NCBI RefSeq assembly: GCF_010015445.1 | Contig: NC_053114.1 | Location: 34,128,025 to 34,192,024, forward strand | DNA from: Perca fluviatilis | Lineage: Eukaryota > Chordata > Actinopteri > Perciformes > Percidae | Direction of reading: 5' to 3' | Length of the DNA: 64,000 nt | In this document: positions 41,471-54,009 of the stretch, in pieces | Numbering within the stretch: position 1 is the stretch's first letter | How the letters are laid out: every line of letters starts with the position of its first letter | Position numbers and translations under genes: made by a program | Notes under the pieces: generated by a model | The model's input: only the letters and a program-made list of their open reading frames with translations | Databases searched by the model: none | Told to the model about the DNA's origin: nothing

Positions 41471-41991
41471 AGGTCCCATGACATGGTGCTCTTTGGATGT
41501 TTTTATATAGGCCTTAGTGGTCCCCTAATACTGTATCTGAAGTCTCTTTCCAGAAATTCAGCCTTGGTGTAGAATTACAGCCACTAGAGCCAGTCCCACA
41601 ATGAGCTTTCCTTAGGATGTGCCATTTCTGTGTCTGTAGCTATTGAGGAGGAGAGAAGGGGGGGCAAGGTGGAGGGTGGGGGTGTGGCCTTGACCAACTG
41701 CCACTTTTCTCGTTTGAAAGCCATGATGTCTCTCTCTCATGGGTGGGCCAAATTCTCTGGGCTGGCAAAGCAGAGAAAGGGGAGGTACCCTTGCTCCTTA
41801 TGACCTCATAAGGAGCAGATTCCAGATCGGCCCATCTGAGCTTTCATTTTCTCAAAGGCAGAGCAGGATACCCAGGGCTCGGTTTACACCTATCGCCATT
41901 TCTAGCCACTGGGGGACCATATGCAGGCTGGGGGAACGCATATTAATGTTAAAAAAAACTCATAAAGTTAAATTTTCATGCCATGGGACCT
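41471..41991. mobile_element. TTAA-flanked MITE
   Basis: The ends AGGTCCCATGACATGG and CCATGGGACCT are inverted repeats bounded by TTAA (41467-41470, 41992-41995). The interior holds GGCCTTAGTGGTCCCCTAAT and a G-rich stretch. It is probably an abundant fish family. No coding capacity. Confidence 0.88.
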
Positions 41992-42148
41992 TTAATGTCT
42001 TACTTTTCTTTCTTGAAAGCAGTGTTTTCTAGCTGGATCTACTGTCCAGTAACACTGTGTTCTCACAAGTTCTCCAGGTTTCCCCTCCCATCACTGGACT
42101 GTGGTGCTGCTCCTTCTCTCCTCTGACTGCTTTAATAAATCATCAGGA

Positions 42149-42150
<2 letters not shown>

Positions 42151-42222
<72 letters not shown>
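42151..42222. repeat. (GT)n microsatellite
   Basis: About 32 GT units ending in GTAT variants. Confidence 0.95.
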
Positions 42223-42223
<1 letters not shown>

Positions 42224-42364
42224 CCATATACAGTATGTGCTGTAAGAAAGATAACATTGTGGGACCTGCATGTGGATGTACTGAGTGTGTGTGTCCCATA
42301 GTATGTGCTTGAGTATGTGTTTTGAGTGTGTCCTATGGGTGTAAACTCTCTCTGCCCTCCCTCC

Positions 42365-42995
42365 CTAACCAATCTGGCTGAGTGTAATTACAGCTCTATG
42401 TGTCTCAGTGGGCAAGGGGAGCCTGCTCCTCCTCCTGCCATTAAACAGCGAAAAAAGCAGGTCTACAGCCACAATTGGGAAGTAAGAGCCAGCCATTAAA
42501 GCACAGAGGTTGGCTGCTATACTTGGTGAGCAGTAAGTAACGCACCACCATAGAGGCACAAGGTGGGATCTTATGGTGATTAGACATGGCGAGGGATTTC
42601 TGCAGCAAGCTCTGTAACGGCGTGCAGGATGACAGAGCGGCCGTTTTTTGACCCTGATAGATGAGATGTTGAACTGAACCATGATCCTGAGCAGCCAACC
42701 GTTAGCGTATAGTTGCCGCAAACAATGCTGTAATTGCTTCTGCTGGTTGACAGTTTTATAGCAAACACACATGACGACAAGGGAGGGGGAGACATCATTT
42801 ATTTCCTTCTGTGATACAGTCATATAGGATGTAGTTTTCAGTTGACTGAGCACAGTTTCATTTTGCAGCTTTTGATTAAAAGGAAGTGCCTGCAAATAGA
42901 ATCCGTTCACCAAATCGCTCAATGGCAAGTTTATCACTTTGATTTGACAAATCATTACAGCTGTCTTATTCTGGGGCCCTTAAAAACAGCTCAAT
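42365..42995. promoter_or_regulatory. Candidate conserved non-coding block
   Basis: High-complexity, repeat-free sequence between a microsatellite and AT-rich DNA. It holds homeodomain-type motifs (GTGTAATTACAGCT near 42384, CTGTAATTGC near 42729) and CATTACAGCTGTC near 42953. A 196-codon minus-strand frame here looks like chance: it is Cys-rich with no motif. Proposed enhancer; inference only. Confidence 0.25.
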
Positions 42996-43594
42996 TGGGC
43001 CCGTGAAACAGTAAATATCTACAATTTATTGTTTGCTCCAGAGCTCTGGGGCCTCTGAATCATTTGTGAGGTGCCCCATAAGCATGACACTTTAGTTAAC
43101 AGGTAAATACATTCTCTAAGATGTTCTTTTTTGCTCTCCTTTTTTCCTTTCCATACATTGTCTTTGCCAAATAACCAGAGTTGGACTGAAATATGTTTCT
43201 GCTTCTGTCTGCACTGGGCCAGTGATACACAACACAACAGGGGCGTTATTTGTATTCCTCACTCGTAAATCACCTGCATGATTTCAAAGAGAGAACAAAG
43301 GACATGGCTAGCACAGGAAGCATCTATCCACTCCATCTTTATGTCATGGGAGTCCACAGAAAGACTCTCATTATATAGCAACTACACTGTACTGTATAGT
43401 GTATTTTTTCAGTCAGTGAATGCAGCGTTCATTTATATCTGAGAGAAAGTAAATGTTTTTTCAAACACATATTCATGTTCAGGGATGTATTCTCTTAGGG
43501 AATTTTAAGACCTCTCTGCAGTATGTGCATCAGATTAATAACACAACACCAGCTCTAAGACTCACATTGTTTTATATACTGCACTTTTGTAAAT

Positions 43595-43702
<108 letters not shown>

Positions 43703-43919
43703 CACCCATGGAAGACATGATGGTTTGGCTGTTTCAGTGAGCTCATGGCTCCCTGCTAACACAGCCACCTCTCCAACAGTAAAGCCAACCTGCCAGCCAC
43801 CATTAACTGTGGACAATAATCTTTGTGCAGCAATGCTTTGAGGGCAGCGAGAGCTCTGTGCGCTGCAGGTAGTAGGTCTGAGAGAAGGGACTGAGTGAGG
43901 AAAGTCCTCCAAGAAGGCC

Positions 43920-44110
43920 ATCTGTTCATGTGTAATTACAGCTTTAGGGCCTCAGTTGGATTGCTCTCTGCTCAATCTGAATCCGGGGCCCCCTGACAAA
44001 CCTATAGCCTGGCTGAGAGGTAAATGCTGGCTCTGTCTCCTGCACTGCAGCTTACATGGTTTGAAGTCAGGAATGAGCTGTTAAATACCTCTCTAGCTGA
44101 CTGGATTTGA
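43920..44110. promoter_or_regulatory. Candidate conserved non-coding block
   Basis: Complex sequence with GTGTAATTACAGCTTTAGGG, sharing the 14-mer GTGTAATTACAGCT with 42384 in the neighbouring block, and a GGGGCCCCCTGA palindrome. Proposed regulatory element; no direct evidence. Confidence 0.22.
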
Positions 44111-47100
44111 GCTTGAGGGAAATCTGAAAAGGAAAACAAAATCAGACAGTGTTTCATTATTTAAGACCAAAAATAATGTCTTTACAAGTGGGTTAATGGG
44201 CTGTGTTTCTTGACAATTTATATGAGAAATAGCATATTTACAGGTGTTTCTACCCACCAACCATTAAGATAATCTCTGGTAATTTCTGTCAAGGCTAAGG
44301 CAGCTTCATGGATGACCTGCCTATAATGTTTGTAATGCCACATACAATTTTGTGTAGCATGATGGCTGTCAAACATGTTAAATATAATTGACGTGTGGAG
44401 ATGACTGTGTGCATGTGCTGCCTCGCAAATCCACCACCATTGTGACAAAGCTTCATAGAATGGAACATAAACTTATATGCAGGCACTCAGCCATAGCTGT
44501 TGCACAGTGACAGTTTTGCTATTAATCATAATCACTGGAATAGCGCCACCTTTCACACCCCATTCTTACACTGTATGCATGTCGCCCATTTGCTAAATGG
44601 CATACGGTGTGGTGTGATGGCTTTTCTTTTTTTTTTTGCATATGTGCCTATTTTTGTACCGGGTTAAGTGTATATTTGCATATGCATAAGTATGTGTGTG
44701 TGCGGGTGTGTGTTTGTGCAGCATAACATTTGGGATTCAGGCACGTGGCCAGACTGCAAATATCAGCAGTGACAGTTTAAGATGTACAACTTCCTTATGG
44801 CTACATCTCCCACTCTGACCATCAATAACCAGGCAGGGACGTATTGCCCAACTGGAAGGAGGCAGTGTCTCAGTTTCAACATTAGGTCACCACAGTCTGC
44901 CCCTGTTTCTGTCCAGACTGCAGAGTACAGAGGGAAGCCCTGTGGCAGATGGTCAGAGAGGGGTTTCATCGCTTTCCACCAAACTGCTTGGGTGTCTGTG
45001 GTTCTCTAAACGGACATGTGGCACTACAGTGTCCCCAGCCAATCCTTCTAACCTTTACACCAAGTTTATTTCCACAAAATTAGAACAGGAAACTAGCACT
45101 ACTTTATAATATAGATTTTTTTGTACAAGAGTTTGTAAAGACTTTTCCACAAGCGACCCCATGATCCACAAGTGAAAATTAGAACAGGAAACTAGCACTA
45201 CTTTATAATGTAGATTTTCTTTGTACAGGAGTTTGTACAGACTTTTCCACAAACGACCCCATGAGGTTGACATTTGTTATTTTAAGTCAAATGTCTGCAA
45301 CTATTTCAGTGATTGCAGACATGTTTTATGGTCACATACTCCCTGTACATTACTGTATGTGACCATACATTACTGTAGGCTTCTCTTAAAGACACACAGT
45401 AGTACAGTTATTGTATTATATTCTATTGTATATGATTAATCACTGCAGAGATTATAAAATCTAGAGAAAAAAGTACCAGCAAAATAGATAAATATTGTGC
45501 ATGAAAATATACTATAAATACTTATCAGTATGAATTCACAGCACGGTCTTAACAGCTTACTCTTTGTGTCCAGGATTACAGGGATATGATCCTTCTCTCG
45601 CTTCCTCTCGTATCTCTCCTTTTGTTTATTTCTCCGGTTGAGTTCACACGACAGCCTCAGGAAGCAAGATATTTAAGCAAAGTAAGATATGAATGAACTC
45701 TGGTTGGCCCCTCTTGATGGTTGTTCATTTTTACATAGGGTACTGTATGTCACTCTGTAGACTTTGGCTGCACAGCGAACAGTCCATGGCAGATTATCTT
45801 CAGGCTATCAGATCCAGATGTATAGGAGCATACATTCAAATTAACCAACTCCCTCTGGTCCACTTGGGTGCTCAAGTAACAAGGTCCTCTTTCCCTAATG
45901 ATTCATTATATCAGACTCTGCAATAAATGTTTTTACTACCTAGAGGCCGTTTTGCCACACTGGCTACTAATACACCAACTGTGCGTAACTCACAGAGCAT
46001 TAGTTGACCATAGTTAATGTATGCTGTGCTCTGAAATTAATATGATTTCCCAGATTGACTCATGCAATAGATTGTACCCATTCACCACAGCCCTCGGGAG
46101 CTTGAGGCCCACTCTTGAACTGGAAATAATGTCAGTCCTAATATGATAGCACAGCATTTTATCAATGAGAAGTACCTCTGCTGTACCTTTGTGCCTGGGT
46201 AGCAACAAACCTATTTACACTATCTGAATTTTTTCTCTAGGCCTCTAGCCAAACAGTATTACCTTACACTGTTAATCATGTTTGTATCGCCCCTGTATTC
46301 AACCCAGTTATTGTTTAGAGTAAGAAATATCCCTAAACTTTTTGTTATGCTTCATTTTATATTCCATATGCCTGAGTAAAGCCTTATATAATTTGATTTC
46401 CCCTTCTGAATAATTCTGCTGATTAATTTGACTTTTTCAGTAATGACCTCATATCCCAAGGGGAATCAATAAAATATGGGGTTATCTTAAACCTACTGCT
46501 TAACTTAAGCCAGGATATTGGTCGTGTGTACAGAAATGACCCTCTTGAAGAAGTTTGGCCACTGAGTGGGTCGGGTGAGAACTTAAGTTTTCTTTGATCC
46601 CTAGAATTCGGATGGTTCACTGCCGCTGTCTTCCTTACAAGTTTTGCCTTTAAGTGGAGCATGTGGGTCTCTCAGTCCACCACTCTGTCAGAGTAGGCAT
46701 TTGTTGCTTCCTCTAGGCTAGTTAAGTGAGCTTACTGAATGGCAGAGGTAGCGCTAAGCGGTAAAAGTTTTTTTCCTTTTTTGTGTTAATCTGACCTTTC
46801 AAGTCAGTAGACAGAGAGTAAGTTATTTATGCATCTCGTGATTTTGAGTCCACCTTCTGGTACAGGGCAGCAATTCTTGCTGCTCGTTAGCTTAGCAACC
46901 TCTGTAGCACCAAAGCTTGTTTCTGAGGCATCTCCTCAGGTGAGCTTGCTGCTTTGCAGGACGCTTTTCAGGTGTTGTTTATTCTTGGTATTTTTGCTCC
47001 AGAAAATAGATTAGGTTTGTCAAGCCGGCAGATCATACCCCGACTATACTGAACATTCTTTATGACACAAGTCTTGGCTTCCTAAAATATTGAATTTTGA

Positions 47101-47718
47101 ATGTAATTGAATATAATTAATTATCAATAAATGCATACCTGTGTGATTGTGAGTAGTCATATTTGGAGTAAGGCAAGGCATTTAGACTTAGGAATTTATT
47201 TAGAAATACCTCAATAAATAAATGTCTGTTTTATGATACAAGAAACATATGTTAAATGAAACAAATCCTTACCTTCTGTAAACACCAGTATAAGGTTGTC
47301 ACAGCCACACAGCCCTCTGATTTAGGATTTGTTGTTTTTACGTGCATTGAAAGACTTGATGATTTGTGACATGCTGTAGTTCAGGCTCGTCCATAGCTTT
47401 TAAATGGATGCCTGGGTCATTAATCTCTATAAGGAGAGGAGATGGCACAGGTATATACTCCGTCAGATGATGCATTATCACCAGCACTCTAACCCTTTAC
47501 ACACTCGTCTTTGTTTCCACACCTGACAGGATCCCTTTACGCCCACAGAGCCTCAACGACGCCAAAGTCACTCGCTGACTGACTAACTCTTGTGAATACA
47601 GATGACAAGTGCCATGATCCTACGTTTTTATTGCGTATATAGTGTGAGTAATATCTCCAAGGGGAAGGCAGAGAAATTGACTTCAAATGATTATGGGATT
47701 GTTTTCTTCCACTTTGCT
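44111..47718. other. Intergenic, no gene seen
   Basis: Apart from the 99-bp tandem duplication, the sequence is unique and AT-rich, with short frames only. No splice-linked coding segments were recognised. Confidence 0.6.
45076..45264. repeat. Two-copy tandem duplication, period 99
   Basis: AAAATTAGAACAGGAAACTA ... TTCCACAAGCGACCCCATGA at 45076 recurs from 45175 with a few substitutions and small gaps. Non-coding. Confidence 0.85.
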
Positions 47719-47727
47719 GCATAAAAT

Positions 47728-48129
47728 TAGCCTGGTTGACGCCAGACCCTTCTCAGTTGTAACTGAGAGTGGGTCTGGGGTAAGGTTAATTCACAGCCCA
47801 TTTCCAAAGGGGCGTCACCAACGGACGCCGCTCAAATGCCTCTGGGGGCAATTGGATACTTCAACCAATCAGATCAACGATCCGGGTGACGTAGCAGCGA
47901 CAGCGGCATCAACGGGTTGCTGGGCTTCAATGGCCGTCATGTTGAATGTAAACAAAAAGCTGCTTGCCGTCGCTGCGCTATCATCATTGTCTAAAGCCTG
48001 CCTCAACGGTTGTGATTGGTGCCTCGATTTGGAAAAATTGGTAATGGGCTTGAATTGGGCTCTTGGCCAGACTGACTTGCAGAGCAAATCTCAAATTTGC
48101 CTGAAGTTTGTCATGGTTTTCCCAGGCTA
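47728..48129. mobile_element. DNA-transposon MITE, TAGCCTGG ends
   Basis: The termini TAGCCTGG and CCAGGCTA are inverted and flanked by the 9-bp duplication GCATAAAAT (47719-47727, 48130-48138). A 9-bp duplication would fit Mutator-like elements; 8 bp plus a chance base would fit hAT. A 147-codon frame through it is not recognisable as a protein. Confidence 0.8.
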
Positions 48130-48209
48130 GCATAAAATTGGGCAGTCAAATAACAGATCAAGAAAAACACTGCTGTTATGTAGAGGGATAACAGAGGAGT
48201 ACACTTTAA

Positions 48210-48600
48210 AGGCAACCTATTATGCTTTTCCGTATTTTCTGTCATATCTATAATGTTATAATGTCGGATTTTCATGTTAAACGTGTCCAAAACTTGAAAT
48301 AATGAGCTAAATGTATTTTAGAGAAATCCCTGCGATCTAAAACGTTTAGATTTCCAAGTCCTCTGAACGCTCCGGTTTCAACTGTTTTTTCTACTCTAGG
48401 CTCCATGTCACGTAACACCTAGCCGGCCTTCTATGATTGGTCATCTGATCCAGGCAGGAACTACTGACATTGTTTTTTAAGCTGCTGCAGGGTTACACAG
48501 CTACAACTGCTAGTAATAAGTATTTGCGATCTGAAATACAAACACACTTAACTTAAGAATTACCTTTTTGTTACAGAGATTTTCCTCTACAAAAGGTTCT
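48210..48600. mobile_element. TTAA-MITE left end, right end not found
   Basis: TTAA (48206-48209) followed by AGGCAACCTATTATGC has the same design as the TTAA families elsewhere in the window. No inverted right end is visible, so the copy is probably truncated; the right limit is approximate. Confidence 0.4.
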
Positions 48601-49325
48601 GTCCCTGAAAAATCTGTCTTTCTCTAATAAACTGGCCTTTTACCAATTCTATTACTATGTAAGGTGTACATATTTTAGTTATTGGAACGGACTAGATTAG
48701 ACCTTAGAATAGTTGGGTAAAGCTGGGAACCATTTATTGGTTTTAGAGAACAGAAAGGGGTAGAATGATGTGATGGCAACTAGTGGGCAGACAGGTTCAA
48801 AGATGAGTTTTTAAATGGAAAATGGGGAGTGACCTGGCTGTTCTGACTTAAAAGGTTAGGATGGCCTTTCAAAACCCAAGTCAACATTTCCATCTGTTTA
48901 ACTCTAATTTACTGAACAAAACACATTAGCAAGAAATGTCCCCATAGTGCTATAGATAAAACAGCAGTGTACTGGACCAATGCAATTAAGGACCATGTGA
49001 GCTGTAATATCCAGGCAAATAATTTGGTTGTTAATCCACAAGCCAATTGCTTAGGTAGAATCTTTTTTTTCTTTTTCTTTTTCCTTTTCACTTTTTTCCT
49101 TTATTCTATTCATTTTCAGTGTAAATGCTAAACCATTGCCACAGATTGAGAATATATCAGGATTATTTGAAATAGCTTATGGTGGATGCAAATTATATTT
49201 AAATTGCATAATAGGTGGCTATCCAAAAATCTAGCACAGCACAGCTCTGGAGTTACAACTGCTCTTGCCAAAAAAATGATTTTGTGCCTAAACCTAACCA
49301 AACTGCGACTGTTTCATAACGTTAA

Positions 49326-49520
49326 AGCGACACCAAAGCACTTTTCCTCTTCGGCCCCCCTACAGGTTGGAAGCGGAATTGTGTCCATTATGTCTCATTC
49401 AAACTACAGAAACGCTTCCCGATCTGGCAAACTTGCATAGTGCCGTTCACCCTGTTACGAGTTAACCACTGAAACGTTTTTGGAAACATTTTAAGGTACA
49501 AAAGAATCTTTGGTGTTGCT
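49326..49520. mobile_element. TTAA-flanked MITE, 195 bp
   Basis: AGCGACACCAAAG at the left and CTTTGGTGTTGCT at the right are inverted repeats bounded by TTAA (49322-49325, 49521-49524). Non-coding. Confidence 0.85.
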
Positions 49521-50342
49521 TTAACGACGTGTTTAAAATCGCAACGGTTACATTATCTGGTTTAGATATAAGGATGGAAAACGCTCCTGTGGGTCATATT
49601 TCGTGCCAGCGCTATGGGGAGCTAATTTAGGAAACGCTCATGATAATTAAGGAATTGTTTGTTACTGAATAACTCATATTGGATATACTATATAACATAG
49701 CACGACGCTAACTCTCATCATCTTTTCAACAGTCCTGGAACTAAATTGACCAGAGATGTAATAATTTGCTGGAATGAAACATTATTTCTGCTGGTATTGG
49801 GAGCAGTAAAGTGTGTGTGCCCAGCAACACCAAATACACACCAAATAAATCTATTGAGATTGAAGTTTCTTTTTGGATTGGATTAATAAAAAACAGTGTT
49901 TGGAGTTATTGCCTTTTCATGGTCGAATCCTTACGCTTAAGCCTGGCTCACACTACAGGAGTTTTAAAATCCTAACCGATTTTGAAATCTGGTTGCAGCA
50001 CACACTTGAGGAGAATCTTTGCAGATTTTCTTCCCTCAAATCTTAAACATGCTAACACTACAAGATTTGAAAATAGTGGGGCATCACACACTACAAGATA
50101 TTCTTAAGATTATCTTGCCAGATTTAGCATCTCATGTGACGCGATCTCACGGGGAAGCGCATGTAAACAAAATGGATACGGTGTCACGGCAACTTGCTGT
50201 AGTAACTTATTCTTTGTACCAATAAAAAACAAAAGAAAAATAAAACAAGCGTGGACGATAATATTATTCACACAAACTATGTGCAATGCATCTTTTGTTA
50301 GACCTGAATGTAGCAGATGATCATTGACCTAGATCTAATGTT

Positions 50343-50378
50343 TACAAAGTTGCTAGCTAGTGCGCTAGCAACTTTGTA
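50343..50378. repeat. Perfect 15-bp palindrome arms, 6-base loop
   Basis: TACAAAGTTGCTAGC (50343-50357) pairs exactly with GCTAGCAACTTTGTA (50364-50378). It lies next to the MADF exon donor within the Harbinger-like element. Confidence 0.85.
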
Positions 50379-50389
50379 CACTCACCCGG

Positions 50390-50545
50390 TAGGTCCAAAT
50401 CTGAAGCGATCTCTCCCCAGCTCTTCTCTTTATCATTCCGATTATGGTACTCTTTTGATGATACATTAAACAGGCACTCGTGCTGTTGCCACATCGCCAC
50501 CATCCTTTCTTCCAACTCAGTTGTCCACCAGGACTCGTACTACAG
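50390..50545 (-). pseudogene. Harbinger MADF/Myb-like gene fragment
   Basis: This is the exon within the element above. The conserved pattern W(W)..E...M..MW..H.CL(F/Y)N..S.EYHNR..K...W.EIA is clear. The frame carries a stop (TAG) upstream of YESWW, and MSAKAAV lies in a different frame, implying a frameshift. The rest of the protein and the DDE transposase are missing. Confidence 0.65.
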
Positions 50546-51090
50546 CTGCTTTCGCGGACATTTTCAAAAGTTTCCGTCACTTCCGTCTCCTTGCAGACCT
50601 GTCTCTCATTGGCTATTGTGGAAGTACTGACGTAATCATAGTCGTTTCACGCCCGATTATAATCCTAGATATCAAACATGTTTGATATTATCGGGGCGGC
50701 CCCAATGTGTCTGCGAGCAGATCGGGAGGTGCAAGATTCGATCTGTGAACGCCTCACATTACCAGATAATCTGCGCCGAACATCGGAACCGATCGAGGTC
50801 CTCGACAAGATTTTTTCTCAGATTCTCGGGAGGGGTAAATCGGGCATAAATCAGCCTAAAACTGAGCAAGGCATTACTCACACTGGTACATACTCTGTTT
50901 ATGACATTTCTAAGGCAATTTTATCCCTAATGCTACAGACTTGTAAATGGAAATATTAGTATATATGTGGTCTAATTAAGAAGATTATCTTGTGAATCCT
51001 ACTGTTTCTGGTTTGTTATTAAGAGACTAATTATGAATTCCATAATTTCTATTGTCATAATCATAAAGTAATGAGGGACAACTTGATAAC

Positions 51091-53187
51091 CATCCATCCA
51101 TCCATCCATCTTCGTCCGCTTATCCGGTGTCGGGTCGCGGGGGGAGCAGCTCCAGCAGGGGACCCCAAACTTCCCTTTCCCGAGCAACATTAACCAGCTC
51201 CGACTGGGGGATCCCGAGGCGTTCCCAGGCCAGGTTGGAGATATAATCCCTCCACCTAGTCCTGGGTCTTCCCCGAGGCCTCCTCCCAGCTGGACGTGCC
51301 TGGAACACCTCCCTAGGGGAGGCGCCCAGGGGGCATCCTTACCAGATGCCCGAACCACCTCAACTGGCTCCTTTCGACGCCAAGGGAGCGAGCTACTCCG
51401 AGCTCCTCACGGATGACTGAGCTTCTCACCCTATCTCTAAGGGAGACGCCAGCCACCCTCCTGAGGAAACCCATTTCGGCCGCTTGTACGATGGATCTCG
51501 TTCTTTCGGTCATGACCCAGCCTTCATGACCATAGGTGAGGGTAGGAACGAAAACTGACCGGTAGATCGAGAGCTTTGCCTTCTGGCTCAGCTCTCTTTT
51601 CGTCACAACGGTGCGATAGATGGAATGTAATACTGCACCCGCTGCGCCAATTCTCCGACCAATCTCCCGCTCCATTGTCCCCTCACTCGCGAACAAAACC
51701 CCAAGGTACTTGAACTCCTTCACTTGGGGTAAGGACTCATTCCCTACCTGGAGAAGGCATTCCATCGGTTTCCTGCTGAGAACCATGGCCTCCGATTTAG
51801 AGGTGCTGATCCTCATCCCAACCGCTTCACACTCGGCTGCGAACCGATCCAGTGCACTGTAAAAACGAGAACTTGAAATTGCTCATCTTACTTTGATTTT
51901 CAATTAAACAGAACAAAAAACACATAATTGCATTATAAACTTTGTTAAAGTAGTTACTTCAACTCACTGTATTAAGTTTATTGTGATAAGTTGGTCTCAC
52001 TTCAAAATGTATGGTGGCGCCACTTTGAAATTGTAGTTAGACTCAAATTGAGGCCAGGTCAATTACTCTTTTCATGCTCCACGCTAAAACAGGGTTTCCT
52101 GGGCAGTTCTGCAGGGGTTTTCAGTTGCCTACCTTTTCGGCCTGCTCTATGCCTTGAACTCCGATTTGCGTACTGCAGTCAGGTGGTTCATTGGCTGGTC
52201 AATTCCCATGATGCAAGGCAGTAAATGGTTGTGTCAAACTTTGCTGAAAAGTTTGCAGTTTGTTCGAAATACAAATGTAACTTTATGAATTCCGTTTATT
52301 AAACGTGTCTGCTTAGAATGTAATGTTTTGTTGCCTGGTAATTGTCATTGTTGTGCTGGTTTACATTTGTAACCATGAGGTAAGTGACTGTTACGTTTGA
52401 TAAGAAGAGCTGGAGTTTTGCAGTGTTAGACTTTGAGCAGTAATAGGCTTCCTTCAGCCAGTATTCTGCGATTAGCCCCGTACTCACTAGTGGTCCTTTA
52501 TGTCAAGTGATGCAAGATCAGCAGCTTTAGATGGGCCCCTATTTGGCGCGGGGCGCCTTTTTAGTCGAAACTTAGTTTTTACACACAAAAGTTAATTATC
52601 TGAACAAAAGATAATTAGTTGACATGACTGTTTTTTGAATTATTTAGTATGTGAAACTTAAGATTTTAAGTTTTTATATCTATGAAAGATAAATTATTTA
52701 AACAAAACATTATTAGTTGGCACAGCATATGAAAGTTAATTATTTGAACAAAACATTATTAGTTGGCTGAACTATTTTCAAAACGTAGGAGTTTGAGTTG
52801 GCCTCAAAACTCAAAAATCTAGTGCAGTAAGTTGCCTTGAAATTTTGAGTTTTCACAACATTTTTGTTTTTACAGTGTGAGTGCTGAAGGTCGCAGGCCG
52901 ATGATGCCATCAGGACCACATCATCTGCAAAAAGCAGCGATGAGATCCCCAGCCCACCGAACTGCAACCCCTCCCCACCCCGACTACGCCTCGATATCCT
53001 GTCCATAAATATTACAAACAGGATTGGTGACAAAGCGCAGCCCTGGCGGAGGCCAACCCTCACCTGAAACGAGTCCGACTTACTGCCGAGAACCCGGACA
53101 CAGCTCTCACTTTGGTCGTACAGAGATTGGATGGCACTGAGTAGAGACCCCCTCACCCCATACTCCCGCAGCACCTCCCACAGTATC
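51091..53187 (-). mobile_element. Rex3 (RTE-clade) LINE, 5' truncated, interrupted
   Basis: A 13-bp target duplication ACAACTTGATAAC flanks it (51078-51090, 53188-53200). The minus-strand 3' end is a (GATG)n tail, typical of Rex3. The reverse transcriptase reads RQGCALSPILFVIFMDRISR and SLLFADDVVLMAS (catalytic FADD), then after the insert RISTSKSEAMVLSR and FKYLGVLF. The stretch GGTGACAAAGCGCAGCCCTG near 53027 is a recognisable Rex3 signature. Frame is lost near 51313 through an extra base in a C run before the C-terminal RRPRGRPRTRWRDYI segment. The 5' part of the polymerase is absent. Confidence 0.93.
51855..52877. mobile_element. 1,023-bp TIR DNA transposon inserted in Rex3
   Basis: The 12-bp inverted ends CACTGTAAAAAC and GTTTTTACAGTG are flanked by a 2-bp duplication TG (51853-51854, 52878-52879). 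Removing the insert plus one TG makes the Rex3 frame continuous, so the boundaries are supported independently. The interior is AT-rich with repeated TTATTTGAACAAAACATTAT-type words near 52600-52760 and no transposase. Superfamily not determined. Confidence 0.85.
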
Positions 53188-54009
53188 ACAACTTGATAAC
53201 AATTCAGTATAATGTAACACTTTACTTGAGGGTGCACCGAAAAGGAACTAATTGTTATGTAATGATTAAGTAATGAGTCATCTACAAATCAACTAGTTTT
53301 CTACTACTCATTAAGAAAGTGGTCAGTATGTCTGTTCACAGATATTTATGAACTAATTATTATAATTCATTAATATATTTTTTCACAGTCTGTTCTGTAG
53401 TAACTCATCGTTATCTAATACATAGTCCTGGAATCAGAGTCCAATCACCAGGCTGATTTTGTGTACCGTATTGTAAAGTATTACTCAGCTGAAGCCAAAA
53501 AGGGAAGTATCCACCAGAAATACAAATCAGATATACTGCTCTAAAGGTCCTTCATATTTTTCTATTTTAAATCATGTAAAGAAAGGCTTCTTGGTTCACA
53601 GTGAAAATGAACCCAGGCAGGTAATGTAATGTGATGTTATGGTGAATTGTTAATGACGACATGGCTGATGGTTTGTTTGTTTTAGCTGGTAAAGCACATT
53701 AGAATGTCATTAGAGATATTGGTTGTATTCAGCTGGGGCTGCTACTGCAGCGTGATAATGAAATGCTTTGGAACGAGGCCATAATGAGTTGAAAAAGGTT
53801 AGCCCAAGAGAGGCCAGCTGTAACTCCACACACTTCTATTGTTGTGCTTTCAGAAGGCCTGCTGTCAAAATAAATCTCACTGATGACTGTCTAGCTATTG
53901 ATTATCCACTAGGTTTATTGGGAATACATTGATCGGATGATTCCAAAAAGAGCATGTCCATGGTAATTTATTCTTTTAATTACCATGCTCACATATTTCT
54001 CTTCAGGGT

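Larger units (their letters stand above)
49942..50860 (-). mobile_element. PIF/Harbinger-like element with MADF-domain relic
   Basis: The left end CCTGGCTCACACTACAGGAG and repeated 'CACACTACAAGA' words are Harbinger style. On the minus strand at about 50390-50545 a frame reads WWTTELEERMVAMWQQHECL, then FNVSSKEYHNRNDKEKSWGE and IASDLDLPG, a MADF (Myb/SANT-like) domain. Such a protein accompanies the transposase in Harbinger elements. A donor-like G|gtgagt follows. An upstream ATG frame is out of register, so the gene is broken. The right terminal repeat is not recognised. Confidence 0.7.

Noticed and set aside
42365..42955. Minus-strand 196-codon frame
   Set aside because: Cys-rich, no motif, and no splice or promoter context. 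The DNA looks more like non-coding conserved sequence.
47687..48130. 147-codon plus-strand frame
   Set aside because: It lies almost wholly within the TAGCCTGG-ended MITE. Other non-autonomous elements give similar chance frames.
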